Below are positions 25,996 to 35,476 of a DNA stretch of 64,000 nt, in pieces. Below the pieces are notes generated by a model. That model had not been told where the DNA came from. It made no database searches and saw only the letters and a program-made list of their open reading frames with translations. The DNA is from an uncultured Gemmata sp. Its GTDB lineage: Bacteria; Planctomycetota; Planctomycetia; Gemmatales; Gemmataceae. The stretch is from NCBI GenBank assembly GCA_937924775.1, contig CALDUT010000008.1, positions 168,428-232,427 of the forward strand. The letters run 5' to 3'. Both the position numbers and the translations under genes were made by a program. The stretch's first letter is position 1; the number at the start of each line of letters is the position of its first letter.

Positions 25996-27126
25996 TTGAG
26001 TTCGCCGTTGAATCGCACCGACTTTCCGCCCTTCGATTGGAACGCGGATTCGTCCCATCGACTGCTCGCGTGGTTTGATCAGCACCAGCGAGACTTGCCA
26101 TGGCGGCGACAGCCCCGCAACCCGTACCATATCTGGGTCAGCGAGGTCATGCTGCAACAAACCACGGTGGCCGCGGTGATACCCTACTTCGAACGGTTCA
26201 TCGCCGCCTTTCCCACTGTTGAGGCGCTGGCGGCAGCCACGGAACAGCAGGTTCTCAAACTTTGGGCCGGTTTGGGCTACTATCGCCGTGCCCGTCATTT
26301 GTACGCGGCGGCCAAGCAGTTGGTTCGTGATCACCATGGACAATGGCCCGACGATCCCACGGTGTGGCAAGCCCTGCCGGGGGTTGGCCGCTACATTCTT
26401 GGGGCGGTTCTCTCCCAAGCTTTCGATCAGCGCTGGCCGATTGTCGAAGCCAACAGTTTGCGCGTCCTGACGCGGGTTTTCGGCTACCGTGGCGATCCGC
26501 GAACCGGACTGGGGCACAAGTGGGTTTGGGCGGCGGCCGAGGCGGTTTTACCCGGACACCGCTGCGGTGACTTTAACCAGGCTCTCATGGAGCTCGGTTC
26601 CCTGGTCTGTACGCCCACAGCCCCCCAGTGCGACCGCTGCCCACTGGGGACCTGTTGCCAAGCCCGCCAACGAGGGCTTCAGGAGCAGATTCCCCCCAAA
26701 AAGAAACCACTGCCGAGCGTCGCGGTCTCCGAAGTCGGGGTGGTCATTTGGAAGAAGGGGCGGTTGCTCCTGTGTCAGCGGCCCCGCACCGCGACACGCT
26801 GGCCGGATTTGTGGGAAGTCCCCCATGCCGAGAAACTGCCCACTGAAGACACGGCTGCCGCCGCCATTCGCATCGCGCAAGAACTCACCGGGTACACCAT
26901 CGAACCCACCGCAGAATTCATCACTCTCAAGCACGGCGTGACACGCTTTGCGATTACGCTTGTGGGCTATGAAGCCCAGTACACCGGGGGGCGTTTCCGG
27001 CGGGGACCCTACAGCCAAGCCAAGTGGGTCAAACCGCAAGAATTCGCGAATTACCCTGTCAGTTCGCCTCAGCGTAAACTCTTGGCGGCCGTGGTGAATT
27101 CCCCCCGGCAACGGCGGTTATTCTGA
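25996..27126 (+). CDS. mutY: A/G-specific adenine glycosylase
   Basis: 376 residues. HhH-GPD glycosylase: WVSEVMLQQT (catalytic Glu near 50), helix-hairpin-helix LPGVGRYILGA near 128, and a 4Fe-4S cluster loop with spacing C-X6-C-X2-C-X5-C near 212. The C-terminal third is the NUDIX-like 8-oxoG-recognition domain (SEVGVVIWKKGRLLLCQRP). The enzyme removes adenine mispaired with 8-oxoguanine. At the position of the catalytic Asp (VDGN in most MutY) this protein reads VEAN, a Glu. The start is TTG 25996 with no strong ribosome site. The photolyase-related gene follows after 33 nt, suggesting a repair operon. Confidence 0.93.
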   Translation: MSSPLNRTDFPPFDWNADSSHRLLAWFDQHQRDLPWRRQPRNPYHIWVSEVMLQQTTVAAVIPYFERFIAAFPTVEALAAATEQQVLKLWAGLGYYRRARHLYAAAKQLVRDHHGQWPDDPTVWQALPGVGRYILGAVLSQAFDQRWPIVEANSLRVLTRVFGYRGDPRTGLGHKWVWAAAEAVLPGHRCGDFNQALMELGSLVCTPTAPQCDRCPLGTCCQARQRGLQEQIPPKKKPLPSVAVSEVGVVIWKKGRLLLCQRPRTATRWPDLWEVPHAEKLPTEDTAAAAIRIAQELTGYTIEPTAEFITLKHGVTRFAITLVGYEAQYTGGRFRRGPYSQAKWVKPQEFANYPVSSPQRKLLAAVVNSPRQRRLF

Positions 27127-27159
27127 AGGCCAGATTTTCCGCTGCCGGGTGGCCCGCCG

Positions 27160-28626
27160 ATGCCTACTGCTGCTCTGGTTTATCCGCATCAGTTGTACGC
27201 CAACCATCCGGCGATTGTTCCCGGCGGGCTGGTGGTCCTGATCGAAGACCCCCTCTTCTTCACCCAATATCGCTTCCACCGGCAAAAGTTGATCTTCCAC
27301 CGCGTCAGCATGAGGCGGTACGCGGACAAGCTCCACACCGCGGGTCTAGAAGTCCGTTATCTGCCCGCTGCGGAACTTCCTCACACTGCTACCATCGCCG
27401 ACCATCTGGTTCGCTGGGGCATACAACGGGTGCGGGTGGTGGACCCCTGCGACGATTGGCTCGACCAACGCCTCGCCGCCGGGCTGCGGAAGCATCAGAT
27501 CCCACTCGAACGGCTGCCCGATCCGCATTTTCTGACGCCTATATCGGAAATCGAACGCTTCACCGCCGGAAAAGAAAAACTTCACTTCACGAGCTTCTAC
27601 ATTGAGCAGCGGAAACGCTTGGGCCTGTTGCTGGAGAATGGCAAGCCCGTGGGGGGACAATGGAGTTTCGACCCGGAGAATCGCAAGAAACTGCCTCGCC
27701 ACCTCCGGCTGCCCGGGGTCACTCATCCCCAGGAAGACGAGGTCGTCCGTCAAGCCCGCTGCTGGGTGCGGCAACAGTTTCCCCACGCCTATGGCGACGA
27801 CGAACCCTTCACCTACCCCACCGATCATGCCACCGCGACAGCGTGGCTGGCCGAGTTCATCGCCACCCGTTTACCCCAATTTGGGGATTATGAAGACGCG
27901 ATCAGTTCGCAGCATGCCATCCTGTTTCACTCGGTGCTGACGCCGCTTCTGAACACGGGGCTTCTGTCGCCGCGGCAGGTCGTCGAGGCTGCCCTTCGCC
28001 AGGCTGATCGTGTGCCGCTCAATTCCCTAGAAGGATTTATCCGGCAAGTGATCGGTTGGCGGGAATTTATCCGCCTGGTGTATCTCACACACGGGCGCAA
28101 ACAACGGAGCCGTAACTTCTGGAACCATACGCGGCCCATGCCCCCTGCCTTCTACAACGGCACCACGGGCATTCTGCCGGTCGATCACGTCATTCGCCAG
28201 GTTCTCCGCACCGGTTACTGTCATCACATCGAACGGCTCATGATACTTGGCAATTTCATGCTTTTGTGCGACATTCACCCCAACGCTGTCTACCAATGGT
28301 TCATGGAACTGTTTATCGATGCCTACGATTGGGTGATGGTCCCCAATGTCTACGGGATGAGCCAACACGCCGACGGCGGCCGGATGACGACCAAACCCTA
28401 TATCAGTGGTTCGCACTACATCCGCACGATGAGCGACTTTCCTCAAGGCTCCTGGTGCGATATTTGGGATGCCCTCTATTGGCGTTTCATCGACCAGCAC
28501 ACCGAGTTCTTCGCGAACAATCCCCGCACCGCGGTGATGGTCCGGCGGAAAAACCAACTGGGAACGAAACTGGCAGAACATCATCGCCGGGCCGAACAAT
28601 TTCTCCAGGAGCTGTTCAAAGAGTGA
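27160..28626 (+). CDS. cryptochrome/photolyase-related protein (PhrB/FeS-BCP group) lacking most Fe-S cysteines
   Basis: 488 residues, the usual length for deoxyribodipyrimidine-photolyase-related proteins. Motifs: HFTSFYIEQRKRLG, the FAD-binding helical part with GYCHHIERLMILGNF near 350, and VPNVYGMSQHADGG followed by TKPYISGS. In Fe-S photolyases three further cysteines lie just after this; here the segment reads MSDFPQGSWCDIWD (residues about 424-437), with no CxxC pair. It probably binds FAD and repairs (6-4) or cyclobutane photoproducts, without a complete cluster. It sits directly after mutY and before a DUF2256 gene, a typical companion of this family. Confidence 0.9.
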   Translation: MPTAALVYPHQLYANHPAIVPGGLVVLIEDPLFFTQYRFHRQKLIFHRVSMRRYADKLHTAGLEVRYLPAAELPHTATIADHLVRWGIQRVRVVDPCDDWLDQRLAAGLRKHQIPLERLPDPHFLTPISEIERFTAGKEKLHFTSFYIEQRKRLGLLLENGKPVGGQWSFDPENRKKLPRHLRLPGVTHPQEDEVVRQARCWVRQQFPHAYGDDEPFTYPTDHATATAWLAEFIATRLPQFGDYEDAISSQHAILFHSVLTPLLNTGLLSPRQVVEAALRQADRVPLNSLEGFIRQVIGWREFIRLVYLTHGRKQRSRNFWNHTRPMPPAFYNGTTGILPVDHVIRQVLRTGYCHHIERLMILGNFMLLCDIHPNAVYQWFMELFIDAYDWVMVPNVYGMSQHADGGRMTTKPYISGSHYIRTMSDFPQGSWCDIWDALYWRFIDQHTEFFANNPRTAVMVRRKNQLGTKLAEHHRRAEQFLQELFKE

Positions 28627-28692
28627 ACAGACGGAACCGCCGTTCGGCCGTACTCTACCATTGCGAAACCGAACCGCAACTTCCCAATCCCC

Positions 28693-28851
28693 ATGGCCCG
28701 CTTCTCGCGAAAACCTGAACTCCCGACCAAGGTCTGTGCCCACTGCGGACGACTGTTCGCCTGGCGCAAGAAATGGGCCCGCGACTGGGACAACGTCCGC
28801 TACTGTTCCCAGCGCTGCCGACAATCCCCGCGGCCACGGAATCAGCGGTAA
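28693..28851 (+). CDS. DUF2256 zinc-finger-like small protein
   Basis: 52 residues, ATG 28693 to TAA 28849-28851. The motif [20 protein letters not shown] followed by RYCSQRCR gives two CxxC-type pairs with the aromatic/basic spacer typical of DUF2256, probably a zinc ribbon. DUF2256 genes commonly neighbour photolyase-related genes, as here (66 nt downstream). The role is unknown; a nucleic-acid-binding or assembly accessory is an inference. Confidence 0.85.
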   Translation: MARFSRKPELPTKVCAHCGRLFAWRKKWARDWDNVRYCSQRCRQSPRPRNQR

Positions 28852-28872
28852 TCCTGGCAGCCCGCTCGCACG

Positions 28873-28903
28873 AAAACGCTCGCGGGGTGCAACTCCGCGA
28901 GCG
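28873..28903 (-). terminator. intrinsic terminator of dnaG-rpoD
   Basis: CGCTCGCGG (28877-28885) pairs with CCGCGAGCG (28895-28903). On the minus strand the stem is followed by TTTTCG. It lies 50 nt past the rpoD stop. Confidence 0.65.
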
Positions 28904-28952
28904 GAGGTATACGGGCCCAGTCTCAGCCGGCGGGGAATCCGCCGATCCGTCC

Positions 28953-30608
28953 TCAGGTTTTGTTACGAATACCGTCGAGGAAACCTTCGAGCTGGCGGCT
29001 GCGTACCGGGTGCTGCAATTTGCGCACGGCCTTGGCTTCGATTTGCCGCACGCGTTCCCGGGTGACCTTGAAGATGCGCCCGACTTCTTCGAGGGTGTAG
29101 GTGTAGCCGTCGCCCAAGCCGTAGCGGAGTTTGATGATCTCCCGTTCGCGATACGTCAGTGTTTTGAGAACGCCTTCGATCTTGTCGCGGAGCATCTCGT
29201 TGGTCGCGGCATTGACCGGATTATCGACGGAGTGATCCTCGATGAATTCGCCGAAATACGAATCTTCACTCTCACCCACAGGACGATCGAGGCTGATCGG
29301 TTGGCGGCTGATCTTGAGAACCCGTTTGGTTTCTTCGAGCGAATAACCCGCTTCTTTGGCGGTTTCTTCGATCGTTGGTTCGCGGCCCAGCTTTTGTAGC
29401 AGTTGTTTGGAGACGTTGCGCAGTTTCGACATCGTCTCGATCATGTGGACCGGAATGCGGATCGTGCGGGCCTGATCGGCAATGGCGCGGGTGATGGCTT
29501 GGCGAATCCACCAGGTGGCATAGGTACTGAACTTGAAGCCACGGCGGTGTTCGTATTTATCGACAGCACGCATCAAGCCGGTGTTGCCTTCTTGAATCAG
29601 ATCGAGAAATGACAATCCCCGATTGCGGTACTTCTTGGCGATGCTGACGACCAGCCGCAAGTTCCCCCCCGACAGCTCTTTCTTGGCCTTTTCGTACTCC
29701 GTAAAGCGTTGTTTCATGATGCCGACGCGTTTGCGGAGTGTGGCCGGTTCTTCGAGAGTAATCAGCATGAGGTCTTGCAGCTCTTTTTCCAGATTGGCGC
29801 GTTCTTCGCGGGCGGCCCGATTGCCCCGGAGCCGTTCGATTTCCACCTCCAACTGGTCCATCCGCTGGCTGATTTGCTCCAATTTCTTCATGAGCGGCTG
29901 AACTTTTTGCGTGCGAATCGATAGCTCTTCCACCAGCGTGACGGTTTTGCGACGGCGGAGACGAAGCCGTTCGCGGATACGTTCCTTCTCCTTTTCGCTG
30001 GTTCGTTCGTCGATGAGCCGTTGGAAATCCTCCACGTTCGCTTCCATGAGCGGTTCCAGCGTGCGGAGGTTGTGCGGCATGCGCTGGAGAATCATATCTT
30101 TCTCCAGCTTTTCGGTTTGGGACACTTTGATGGTGCGGTCGAAGGGCAAATCGCCGCTATGAACCCGTTTGAGGGTTTCGACGACCTGGCGGAGGGCATA
30201 ATCGCATTCCAGTACTTTGCGGCGGAAGCGGCGACGAGTCAATTCGATCCGCATGGCCAGTTTGACTTCCTGATCGCGTTTGAGCAGTTCGATCTGCCCC
30301 ATCTGCGTCAGGTACATGCGCACTGGATCATCGATGTGTCGGCCGTCGCCATCGGAATCTTCGTAGCCGGTGCCATCAGCCTCGGCGAGGAGGGCATCGG
30401 TCGCTTCGGGGATGCCGGCATCATCCGGTTCTTCATCGCCATCGATGAGGCTGACGCCATGGCGATCGAGTAATTCGGTGATTTCCGTGAGCCGATCGGG
30501 ATCGGCCAACTCCGGCAAGGCCGCGTTCACCTCATCGTAGGTGAGGGTGCCGGTTTGTTTCCCCTTTTCAATGAGGGCTTTGAGGACTTCATCGTTTTTC
30601 CAGTCCAT
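28953..30608 (-). CDS. rpoD: RNA polymerase primary sigma factor
   Basis: 551 residues with all sigma-70 regions: region 1.1-like N-terminus, [17 protein letters not shown] (1.2), a long charged non-conserved segment (about 150-290), [27 protein letters not shown] (2.1-2.2), [18 protein letters not shown] (2.3-2.4), region 3, and region 4 with [25 protein letters not shown] (helix-turn-helix for the -35 element). Length and region 1 mark it as the housekeeping sigma factor. It lies 122 nt downstream of dnaG, the classic macromolecular-synthesis arrangement. Confidence 0.96.
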   Translation of the reverse strand: MDWKNDEVLKALIEKGKQTGTLTYDEVNAALPELADPDRLTEITELLDRHGVSLIDGDEEPDDAGIPEATDALLAEADGTGYEDSDGDGRHIDDPVRMYLTQMGQIELLKRDQEVKLAMRIELTRRRFRRKVLECDYALRQVVETLKRVHSGDLPFDRTIKVSQTEKLEKDMILQRMPHNLRTLEPLMEANVEDFQRLIDERTSEKEKERIRERLRLRRRKTVTLVEELSIRTQKVQPLMKKLEQISQRMDQLEVEIERLRGNRAAREERANLEKELQDLMLITLEEPATLRKRVGIMKQRFTEYEKAKKELSGGNLRLVVSIAKKYRNRGLSFLDLIQEGNTGLMRAVDKYEHRRGFKFSTYATWWIRQAITRAIADQARTIRIPVHMIETMSKLRNVSKQLLQKLGREPTIEETAKEAGYSLEETKRVLKISRQPISLDRPVGESEDSYFGEFIEDHSVDNPVNAATNEMLRDKIEGVLKTLTYREREIIKLRYGLGDGYTYTLEEVGRIFKVTRERVRQIEAKAVRKLQHPVRSRQLEGFLDGIRNKT

Positions 30609-30730
30609 TCCCTATCCCTCCCACAAGGCCGCGTGGTGGTCATCCTGACTGGTCGGCGGCGGTGGATCGGTATCGGAGTTCATCGCGACTGCTCCCGTGG
30701 TGATCGGGGAGTAACCGGTTGAAGTCGTTG

Positions 30731-32623
30731 TTACGCCGAGCGTTTTGGCGGCTGAGCCCGTTGTAATTGGCGGAACAATTCCAGGGCTTGGTCGTCGTCG
30801 GCGGAGGCCAGTTGCTGTTTTACGCTACGCAGAGCCGCGGTCGTTTTCCATTCTGCGAATCGTTTGAGCAGTCGAGCCAGCCATTCTTCGCGGTCTTGCA
30901 TCAGTTGGCCAACCGGTTGCAGTTTGTAGGCCGCGGCTTCGAATAAATCGGGGCGGTCTTCGAGCCGCACGCGCAGATGTTCCAGATCCGGCACCACCCC
31001 GGTGTGGTGGATCGCGTACAGTTCTGTCAAAATCCGTCGTAGTCCGGTGTGGGTGAGTTCCTCCGGGCAAATTTGCGGAGCTGCGACCGCCACCAAGGCC
31101 GGATCGCCCAACAGCAGTTCTACCAATTGCCGTTCGGCGGCCATCTGTGCGCTGACTTTGGCGGCACCGCGGGGGCGTTCGGTGGTGGGCAGAGTCGCAT
31201 CGCTCGCTACTTCGACAAACCCCGAAACCGGGCGGGAGTTTTGCGGCCGCAGTGAGCCGTGAGCCTCTTTGGCTGCGTTCTCGCGCAACTTAGCGTCGTG
31301 GGCTTGGCGTAATTCGCCGAAGCGGGCCCACACCGTCTCCTGGCGAAGCCCCAGCCGGTGGGCGAGGCGGTTGATGATCAGTTCGCGTTTCACCTGAGCG
31401 GCCGCTCCAGGCAGGGGGGGGGCGGCCGCCAGAATGTTCAACACCTCATCGAGGATGCGCCGCTGCCGCTCGTCCGAGGGAGGGGTTGAATGCTCGAGCA
31501 AGCGGTTCAGTTTGAAATCCAACGCATCGCAGGCCGAGGTCAGTATCTGGTGAAATGTCGTCACCCCCTCGGGGCAGACGAGCAAATCGCAGGGGTCCAG
31601 CCCTTCAGGCAATGTGGCCACGGCCAATTCGACGTCGTGGGCGACAAACAGCTCCAAAGCCCGATCAACGCCCAGGAACCCGCCTGCGTCAGCATCGTAA
31701 ACCAACACCACTTTGGGCACATAGCGGCGAAGCTGCGTCACATGCTTCGCGTTGAGGGCGGTGCCCATCGTCGCGACCACCTGGGCGATACCACATTGGT
31801 GGGCCATCATCACATCGGTATAGCCTTCCACCACCGCCAAATAGCCCGCGGCCGCGCCCGCGTGGCGAGCTAAATCCAGCCCGTAGAGCAGGTCGCTTTT
31901 GTGAAACAGCGGAGTTTCTGCGGAGTTGTAGTATTTGGGCCCGCGGGCGGCCAACGGGGACTGGGGCAGGATGCGGCCCCCAAAGCCCACCACCTGTCCC
32001 CGCACATCGCGGATGGGAAACATGATCCGATCGCGGAAACGATCGTAATAGCCGCGGCCACTTTGACTGGGGGCGATCAACCCCACTTCCACCAACACTT
32101 CGGCGGCGATACCTTCGGCAGCCGCTAAACGAGCCAGCCAATCGCCCTGCAGTGGGGCGTACCCTAAGCCGAATTCGCGGATGGTCTTTCCGGCCAGTTT
32201 CCGTTCACCCAAATACTTGCGAGCGGCTTCTCCCGCATCATCTTCTAACAGTTGGTATGCGTACTTGGCCTGGGCCCACTTCATCACTTCCAAAAGCTGA
32301 CCGCGGTGATGATCCTGGGGGGAGAGTTGCTCATCCAGCTTGATTCCGGCCCGGCTAGCGAGTATGGCTCGCGCTTCCTTGAACCCCACCTTTTCCATGT
32401 GCATGACGAAGGCAAAAACATCGCCGTGGGCCCCACACGACCAGCACTTGTACCGTTGCCGCTGGGGGTCAACGTCCAGGGAGGGCCGGGAATCAGGATG
32501 GAACGGGCAGAGGGCTTTGAAGGTTTTTCCCGCGGGTTTCAGAGCCAGATAAGTACCGACGACAGCGACAATGTCGCTGGCGGCTTTAATTTGCTTGGTT
32601 TGCTCCACCGGATCTAACGGCAC
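30731..32623 (-). CDS. dnaG: DNA primase
   Basis: About 630 residues. The N-terminal zinc domain has CPFH and CWSC ligands (about residues 38-62); the catalytic core has the TOPRIM signatures VVEGYTDVMMAHQCG and LVYDADAGG (about 260-315); the C-terminal third is the variable DnaB-interacting region. It synthesises RNA primers at the fork. I chose GTG 32623, which has AAAGGTG about 6 nt upstream and begins PLDPVEQTKQIKAASDIVAVVG; the frame extends to a TTG at 32644. It heads the dnaG-rpoD pair. Confidence 0.96.
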   Translation of the reverse strand: MPLDPVEQTKQIKAASDIVAVVGTYLALKPAGKTFKALCPFHPDSRPSLDVDPQRQRYKCWSCGAHGDVFAFVMHMEKVGFKEARAILASRAGIKLDEQLSPQDHHRGQLLEVMKWAQAKYAYQLLEDDAGEAARKYLGERKLAGKTIREFGLGYAPLQGDWLARLAAAEGIAAEVLVEVGLIAPSQSGRGYYDRFRDRIMFPIRDVRGQVVGFGGRILPQSPLAARGPKYYNSAETPLFHKSDLLYGLDLARHAGAAAGYLAVVEGYTDVMMAHQCGIAQVVATMGTALNAKHVTQLRRYVPKVVLVYDADAGGFLGVDRALELFVAHDVELAVATLPEGLDPCDLLVCPEGVTTFHQILTSACDALDFKLNRLLEHSTPPSDERQRRILDEVLNILAAAPPLPGAAAQVKRELIINRLAHRLGLRQETVWARFGELRQAHDAKLRENAAKEAHGSLRPQNSRPVSGFVEVASDATLPTTERPRGAAKVSAQMAAERQLVELLLGDPALVAVAAPQICPEELTHTGLRRILTELYAIHHTGVVPDLEHLRVRLEDRPDLFEAAAYKLQPVGQLMQDREEWLARLLKRFAEWKTTAALRSVKQQLASADDDQALELFRQLQRAQPPKRSA

Positions 32624-33224
32624 GGGACACCTTTCAAGGTGCAAGGTTCAAAATGACAGGTGAATGATTGGTTGAACCCGGTCATTCACGCCGCATTTCT
32701 CCTTTTAACTCCAAGCGGTGATCGGCCTTGGCGGTGGTCGGACAATCCCAGGATCCCCGGTGCTGTGGTGGAGCGGGCGAACCGGTGTGGAACCCCACAA
32801 ATTCGTGATGGGGTTCAGCGGTGGTCATCGCCGATGGGGTGGAATGTCGCGAACGGTGCCGCGGCTCCTCTGAGCCATAAAGGTCGGTGCATCAATCCAT
32901 TGATGCTCCGCGAATTATAGCTCGTTCGGGGGGGGCGTCAAGGTCGCCTGCCCACCGAGATTTCCTCTCTTCTAAACCTAACCTACAAAACTATCTCTGG
33001 CCTTTCCCACCCCCGTGACGCCGTGGTACCCATGGCCGGCCATCCCGCCGGACCGGTGCGATTGCTCTGATTCTCCCCAGTTTCGGCCGATGTCCTCATT
33101 CCCTAGCACCATCGCGGCTGGGTTTCATCCCCGTTGAGGCTTCCGTGGAATCCTCGATTGCCCAATTTGCCCAGTCCGGGTAAGCTGTGCGGTAGTGACG
33201 CCAACGCGAGACGATGAGGCGACC
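32624..33224. other. divergent intergenic region upstream of dnaG
   Basis: About 600 nt holding promoters for dnaG-rpoD and for the small membrane protein gene. It contains a 7-bp hairpin, GCATCAA pairing with TTGATGC (32889-32895 and 32900-32906, loop TCCA). No gene or RNA was recognised. Confidence 0.4.
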
Positions 33225-33617
33225 ATGATAGGGTGGGTGTTGGCCAAACCCGCAGACGACCCCCTGATGCGGCCGGAAATTGCCTGGGGTACCGTGGCGC
33301 TGGTGGCGGCGATGCTGCTGGGGGCGGCCGTGATTTATGCCGCGGATCGCTGGCGACGGCGTATCAGCGCCAGCCCTAGCGATCCGTATCACGAATTGAC
33401 CAGCTTTCGGGCCATGTTCGAAGCCGGCGAGATCACCGAGGCGGAGTATAACGAACTGAAACGGAAATTGTCGGCAAAGACCAAATTATCGCCATCGCCG
33501 GCCGCGGCTAGCCCCGCCACAGCCGAAAAGCCCCGGCCTCCGGCGCCATTGCCCGAAACGCCTGCCCCGTCGCCGGGCCATTCGTCGGAGTTGCCGCCAC
33601 CGCCTTCAACTGCCTAG
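33225..33617 (+). CDS. single-pass membrane protein with SHOCT-like motif
   Basis: 130 residues. One hydrophobic segment (GTVALVAAMLLGAAVIYAA, about residues 23-42) is followed by basic residues and by a short-C-terminal-domain-like helix pair: FRAMFEAGEITEAEYNELKRKL. The rest is a Pro/Ala-rich tail. SHOCT-type motifs occur at the ends of membrane or regulatory proteins and may mediate oligomerisation. ATG 33225 has GAGG about 7 nt upstream. It precedes clpX by 222 nt. Confidence 0.75.
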   Translation: MIGWVLAKPADDPLMRPEIAWGTVALVAAMLLGAAVIYAADRWRRRISASPSDPYHELTSFRAMFEAGEITEAEYNELKRKLSAKTKLSPSPAAASPATAEKPRPPAPLPETPAPSPGHSSELPPPPSTA

Positions 33618-33839
33618 CTGCTGTTGTGGGCAGAATCGACACAGCTTGACCGGAATTCAGAACGATTGCGCCTATTCTCCGGTTCCCGCGCGACATGACT
33701 CGTCCTCGCGGGTATGATTAGGCTGAAGTTCGGAAGCCCCGAACCCAGACACTGGACCAGCGTTCCCAACCCCTGATTCGACACGAAGGCCACTTCTGGT
33801 GAATCTTCGTGCGAATCATCCCGACATACGGGGAGCCCA

Positions 33840-35132
33840 ATGCCTTCAGACCGCACCCCCGGCGACACGGGCGGACGACGCCCCCCGGGTACCGCCGGAC
33901 GTAATCGCAACGCCTACTGTTCGTTCTGCCGACGCAGTCACCGCGATGTGGGCCCGCTTGTCGAAGGCCCCGGCGATGTTTACATCTGCGGCGAATGTAT
34001 CGAACTGTGCCAGTCGATCATCGACCAAGAGAAGAAACGCCGCGGTAGCCCCAAAACGGCCGCTAACAATATTCCTTCGCCACGTTCGATCAAAGAGAAG
34101 CTCGATAGCTACGTTATCGGCCAACAACGGGCCAAAAAAGTTCTCGCGGTGGCTGTCCACAACCACTACAAGCGACTGGCCATCGGCGATACCCGCGACG
34201 TGGAGATCGAGAAGAGCAACATTCTCTTCATCGGGCCTACCGGCAGCGGCAAAACCTTGCTGGCACGCACCTTGGCCAAGATTCTCGACGTCCCCTTCGC
34301 CATCGGTGACGCCACCACCCTGACCGAAGCTGGCTATGTGGGCGAAGATGTTGAGAATCTGCTCCTGAAGCTGCTACATGCCGCCGACTTTGATATTGAA
34401 GCAGCCCAGCGGGGCATTATTTACATCGACGAAATCGACAAAATCGCCAAAACGTCGCAGAACGTCTCGATCACCCGCGATGTCAGCGGCGAAGGCGTCC
34501 AGCAGGCGTTGCTGAAAATGCTCGAAGGCACTATCAGCAATGTACCGCCGCAGGGAGGCCGCAAGCATCCCGAGCAACAGTATATTCAGGTCGATACGTC
34601 CAACATTCTGTTCATCTGCGGCGGTACATTCGTCGGCTTGGAGAACATCATTTCGCGGCGATTGGGCCGCAAAAGTATTGGCTTTGGGGCCGTCGCCCAA
34701 GAGCAACGCGAACATTCTCTGGGAGAGTTGCTCAACCAAGTGACTGCCGACGACTTGATTGAGTTTGGGATGATTCCCGAATTTGTGGGGCGCTTGCCGG
34801 TGCTCGCACCGCTGGATCCGCTCGATGAAGAAGCGATGGTGCGCATTCTCACCGAACCCAAGAATGCCCTGGTTCGGCAATACCAGAAGCTCTTCGAGAT
34901 GGAAGGAGCTGAAGTCGAATTCGAGCCGGAAGCCCTCAGAGAGATTGCCCGGCGGGCCAAAGCTCGCGACACTGGCGCTCGCGGCCTACGGGCGATCGTC
35001 GAAGAAGTCATGCTCGATGTCATGTACGAACTCCCAGATATGGAGCCTAAGGGTAAACATATCATCACGGCCGATGTCGTTCGTGGGGAACGCAAGCTGT
35101 GGGAGAAGAAACCCGGTAAGAAGAGCGCTTGA
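33840..35132 (+). CDS. clpX: ATP-dependent Clp protease ATP-binding subunit ClpX
   Basis: 430 residues. N-terminal zinc-binding domain with CSFC and CGECIELC (about 27-57), then the AAA+ domain: [15 protein letters not shown] (Walker A near 130), [11 protein letters not shown] (Walker B near 196), the GYVGEDVE pore loop and sensor motifs, ending in the ClpB-D2-like small domain. It unfolds substrates for ClpP. GGGGAG lies just upstream of ATG 33840. No clpP gene is adjacent. A strong terminator follows. Confidence 0.97.
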   Translation: MPSDRTPGDTGGRRPPGTAGRNRNAYCSFCRRSHRDVGPLVEGPGDVYICGECIELCQSIIDQEKKRRGSPKTAANNIPSPRSIKEKLDSYVIGQQRAKKVLAVAVHNHYKRLAIGDTRDVEIEKSNILFIGPTGSGKTLLARTLAKILDVPFAIGDATTLTEAGYVGEDVENLLLKLLHAADFDIEAAQRGIIYIDEIDKIAKTSQNVSITRDVSGEGVQQALLKMLEGTISNVPPQGGRKHPEQQYIQVDTSNILFICGGTFVGLENIISRRLGRKSIGFGAVAQEQREHSLGELLNQVTADDLIEFGMIPEFVGRLPVLAPLDPLDEEAMVRILTEPKNALVRQYQKLFEMEGAEVEFEPEALREIARRAKARDTGARGLRAIVEEVMLDVMYELPDMEPKGKHIITADVVRGERKLWEKKPGKKSA

Positions 35133-35177
35133 ACGCGGGGCCCAACTCAAATCGCACCACGGGAGGGGTGGGGCGTC

Positions 35178-35216
35178 AACGCCTGCGGGAACGAATCTCG
35201 CAGGCGTTCGTTTTTT
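35178..35216 (+). terminator. intrinsic terminator of clpX
   Basis: AACGCCTGCG (35178-35187) pairs with CGCAGGCGTT (35199-35208), followed by CGTTTTTT. It lies 46 nt past the clpX stop. Confidence 0.9.
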
Positions 35217-35395
35217 CTGCCTCAACCCAACCACCGGCCAACGGCTGTGCCGCATTCGTGCGACGATGGTTTCGCATCATCGAACTGAGCACCACGGGTG
35301 CAAAGATCGCTTCGCCGCACCAGATCAGCAGCGGGTGGTCGCTTCCATCGTCATCGTTACCTGCGTATTGCTCGCTGGCACTCTAAGAGCCGACG

Positions 35396-35423
35396 AAAAA
35401 CTCCCGCGAACAGTTCGCGGGAG
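35396..35423 (-). terminator. intrinsic terminator of the YTV-repeat gene
   Basis: CTCCCGCGAA (35401-35410) pairs with TTCGCGGGAG (35414-35423) around a 3-nt loop. On the minus strand the stem is followed by TTTTT. It lies 54 nt past the stop of the minus-strand gene. Confidence 0.88.
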
Positions 35424-35476
35424 CGAAGGGTGAAGGGGGGACGACCAGATTGTCGCCGGATGCCGTCGCGGGTCGC

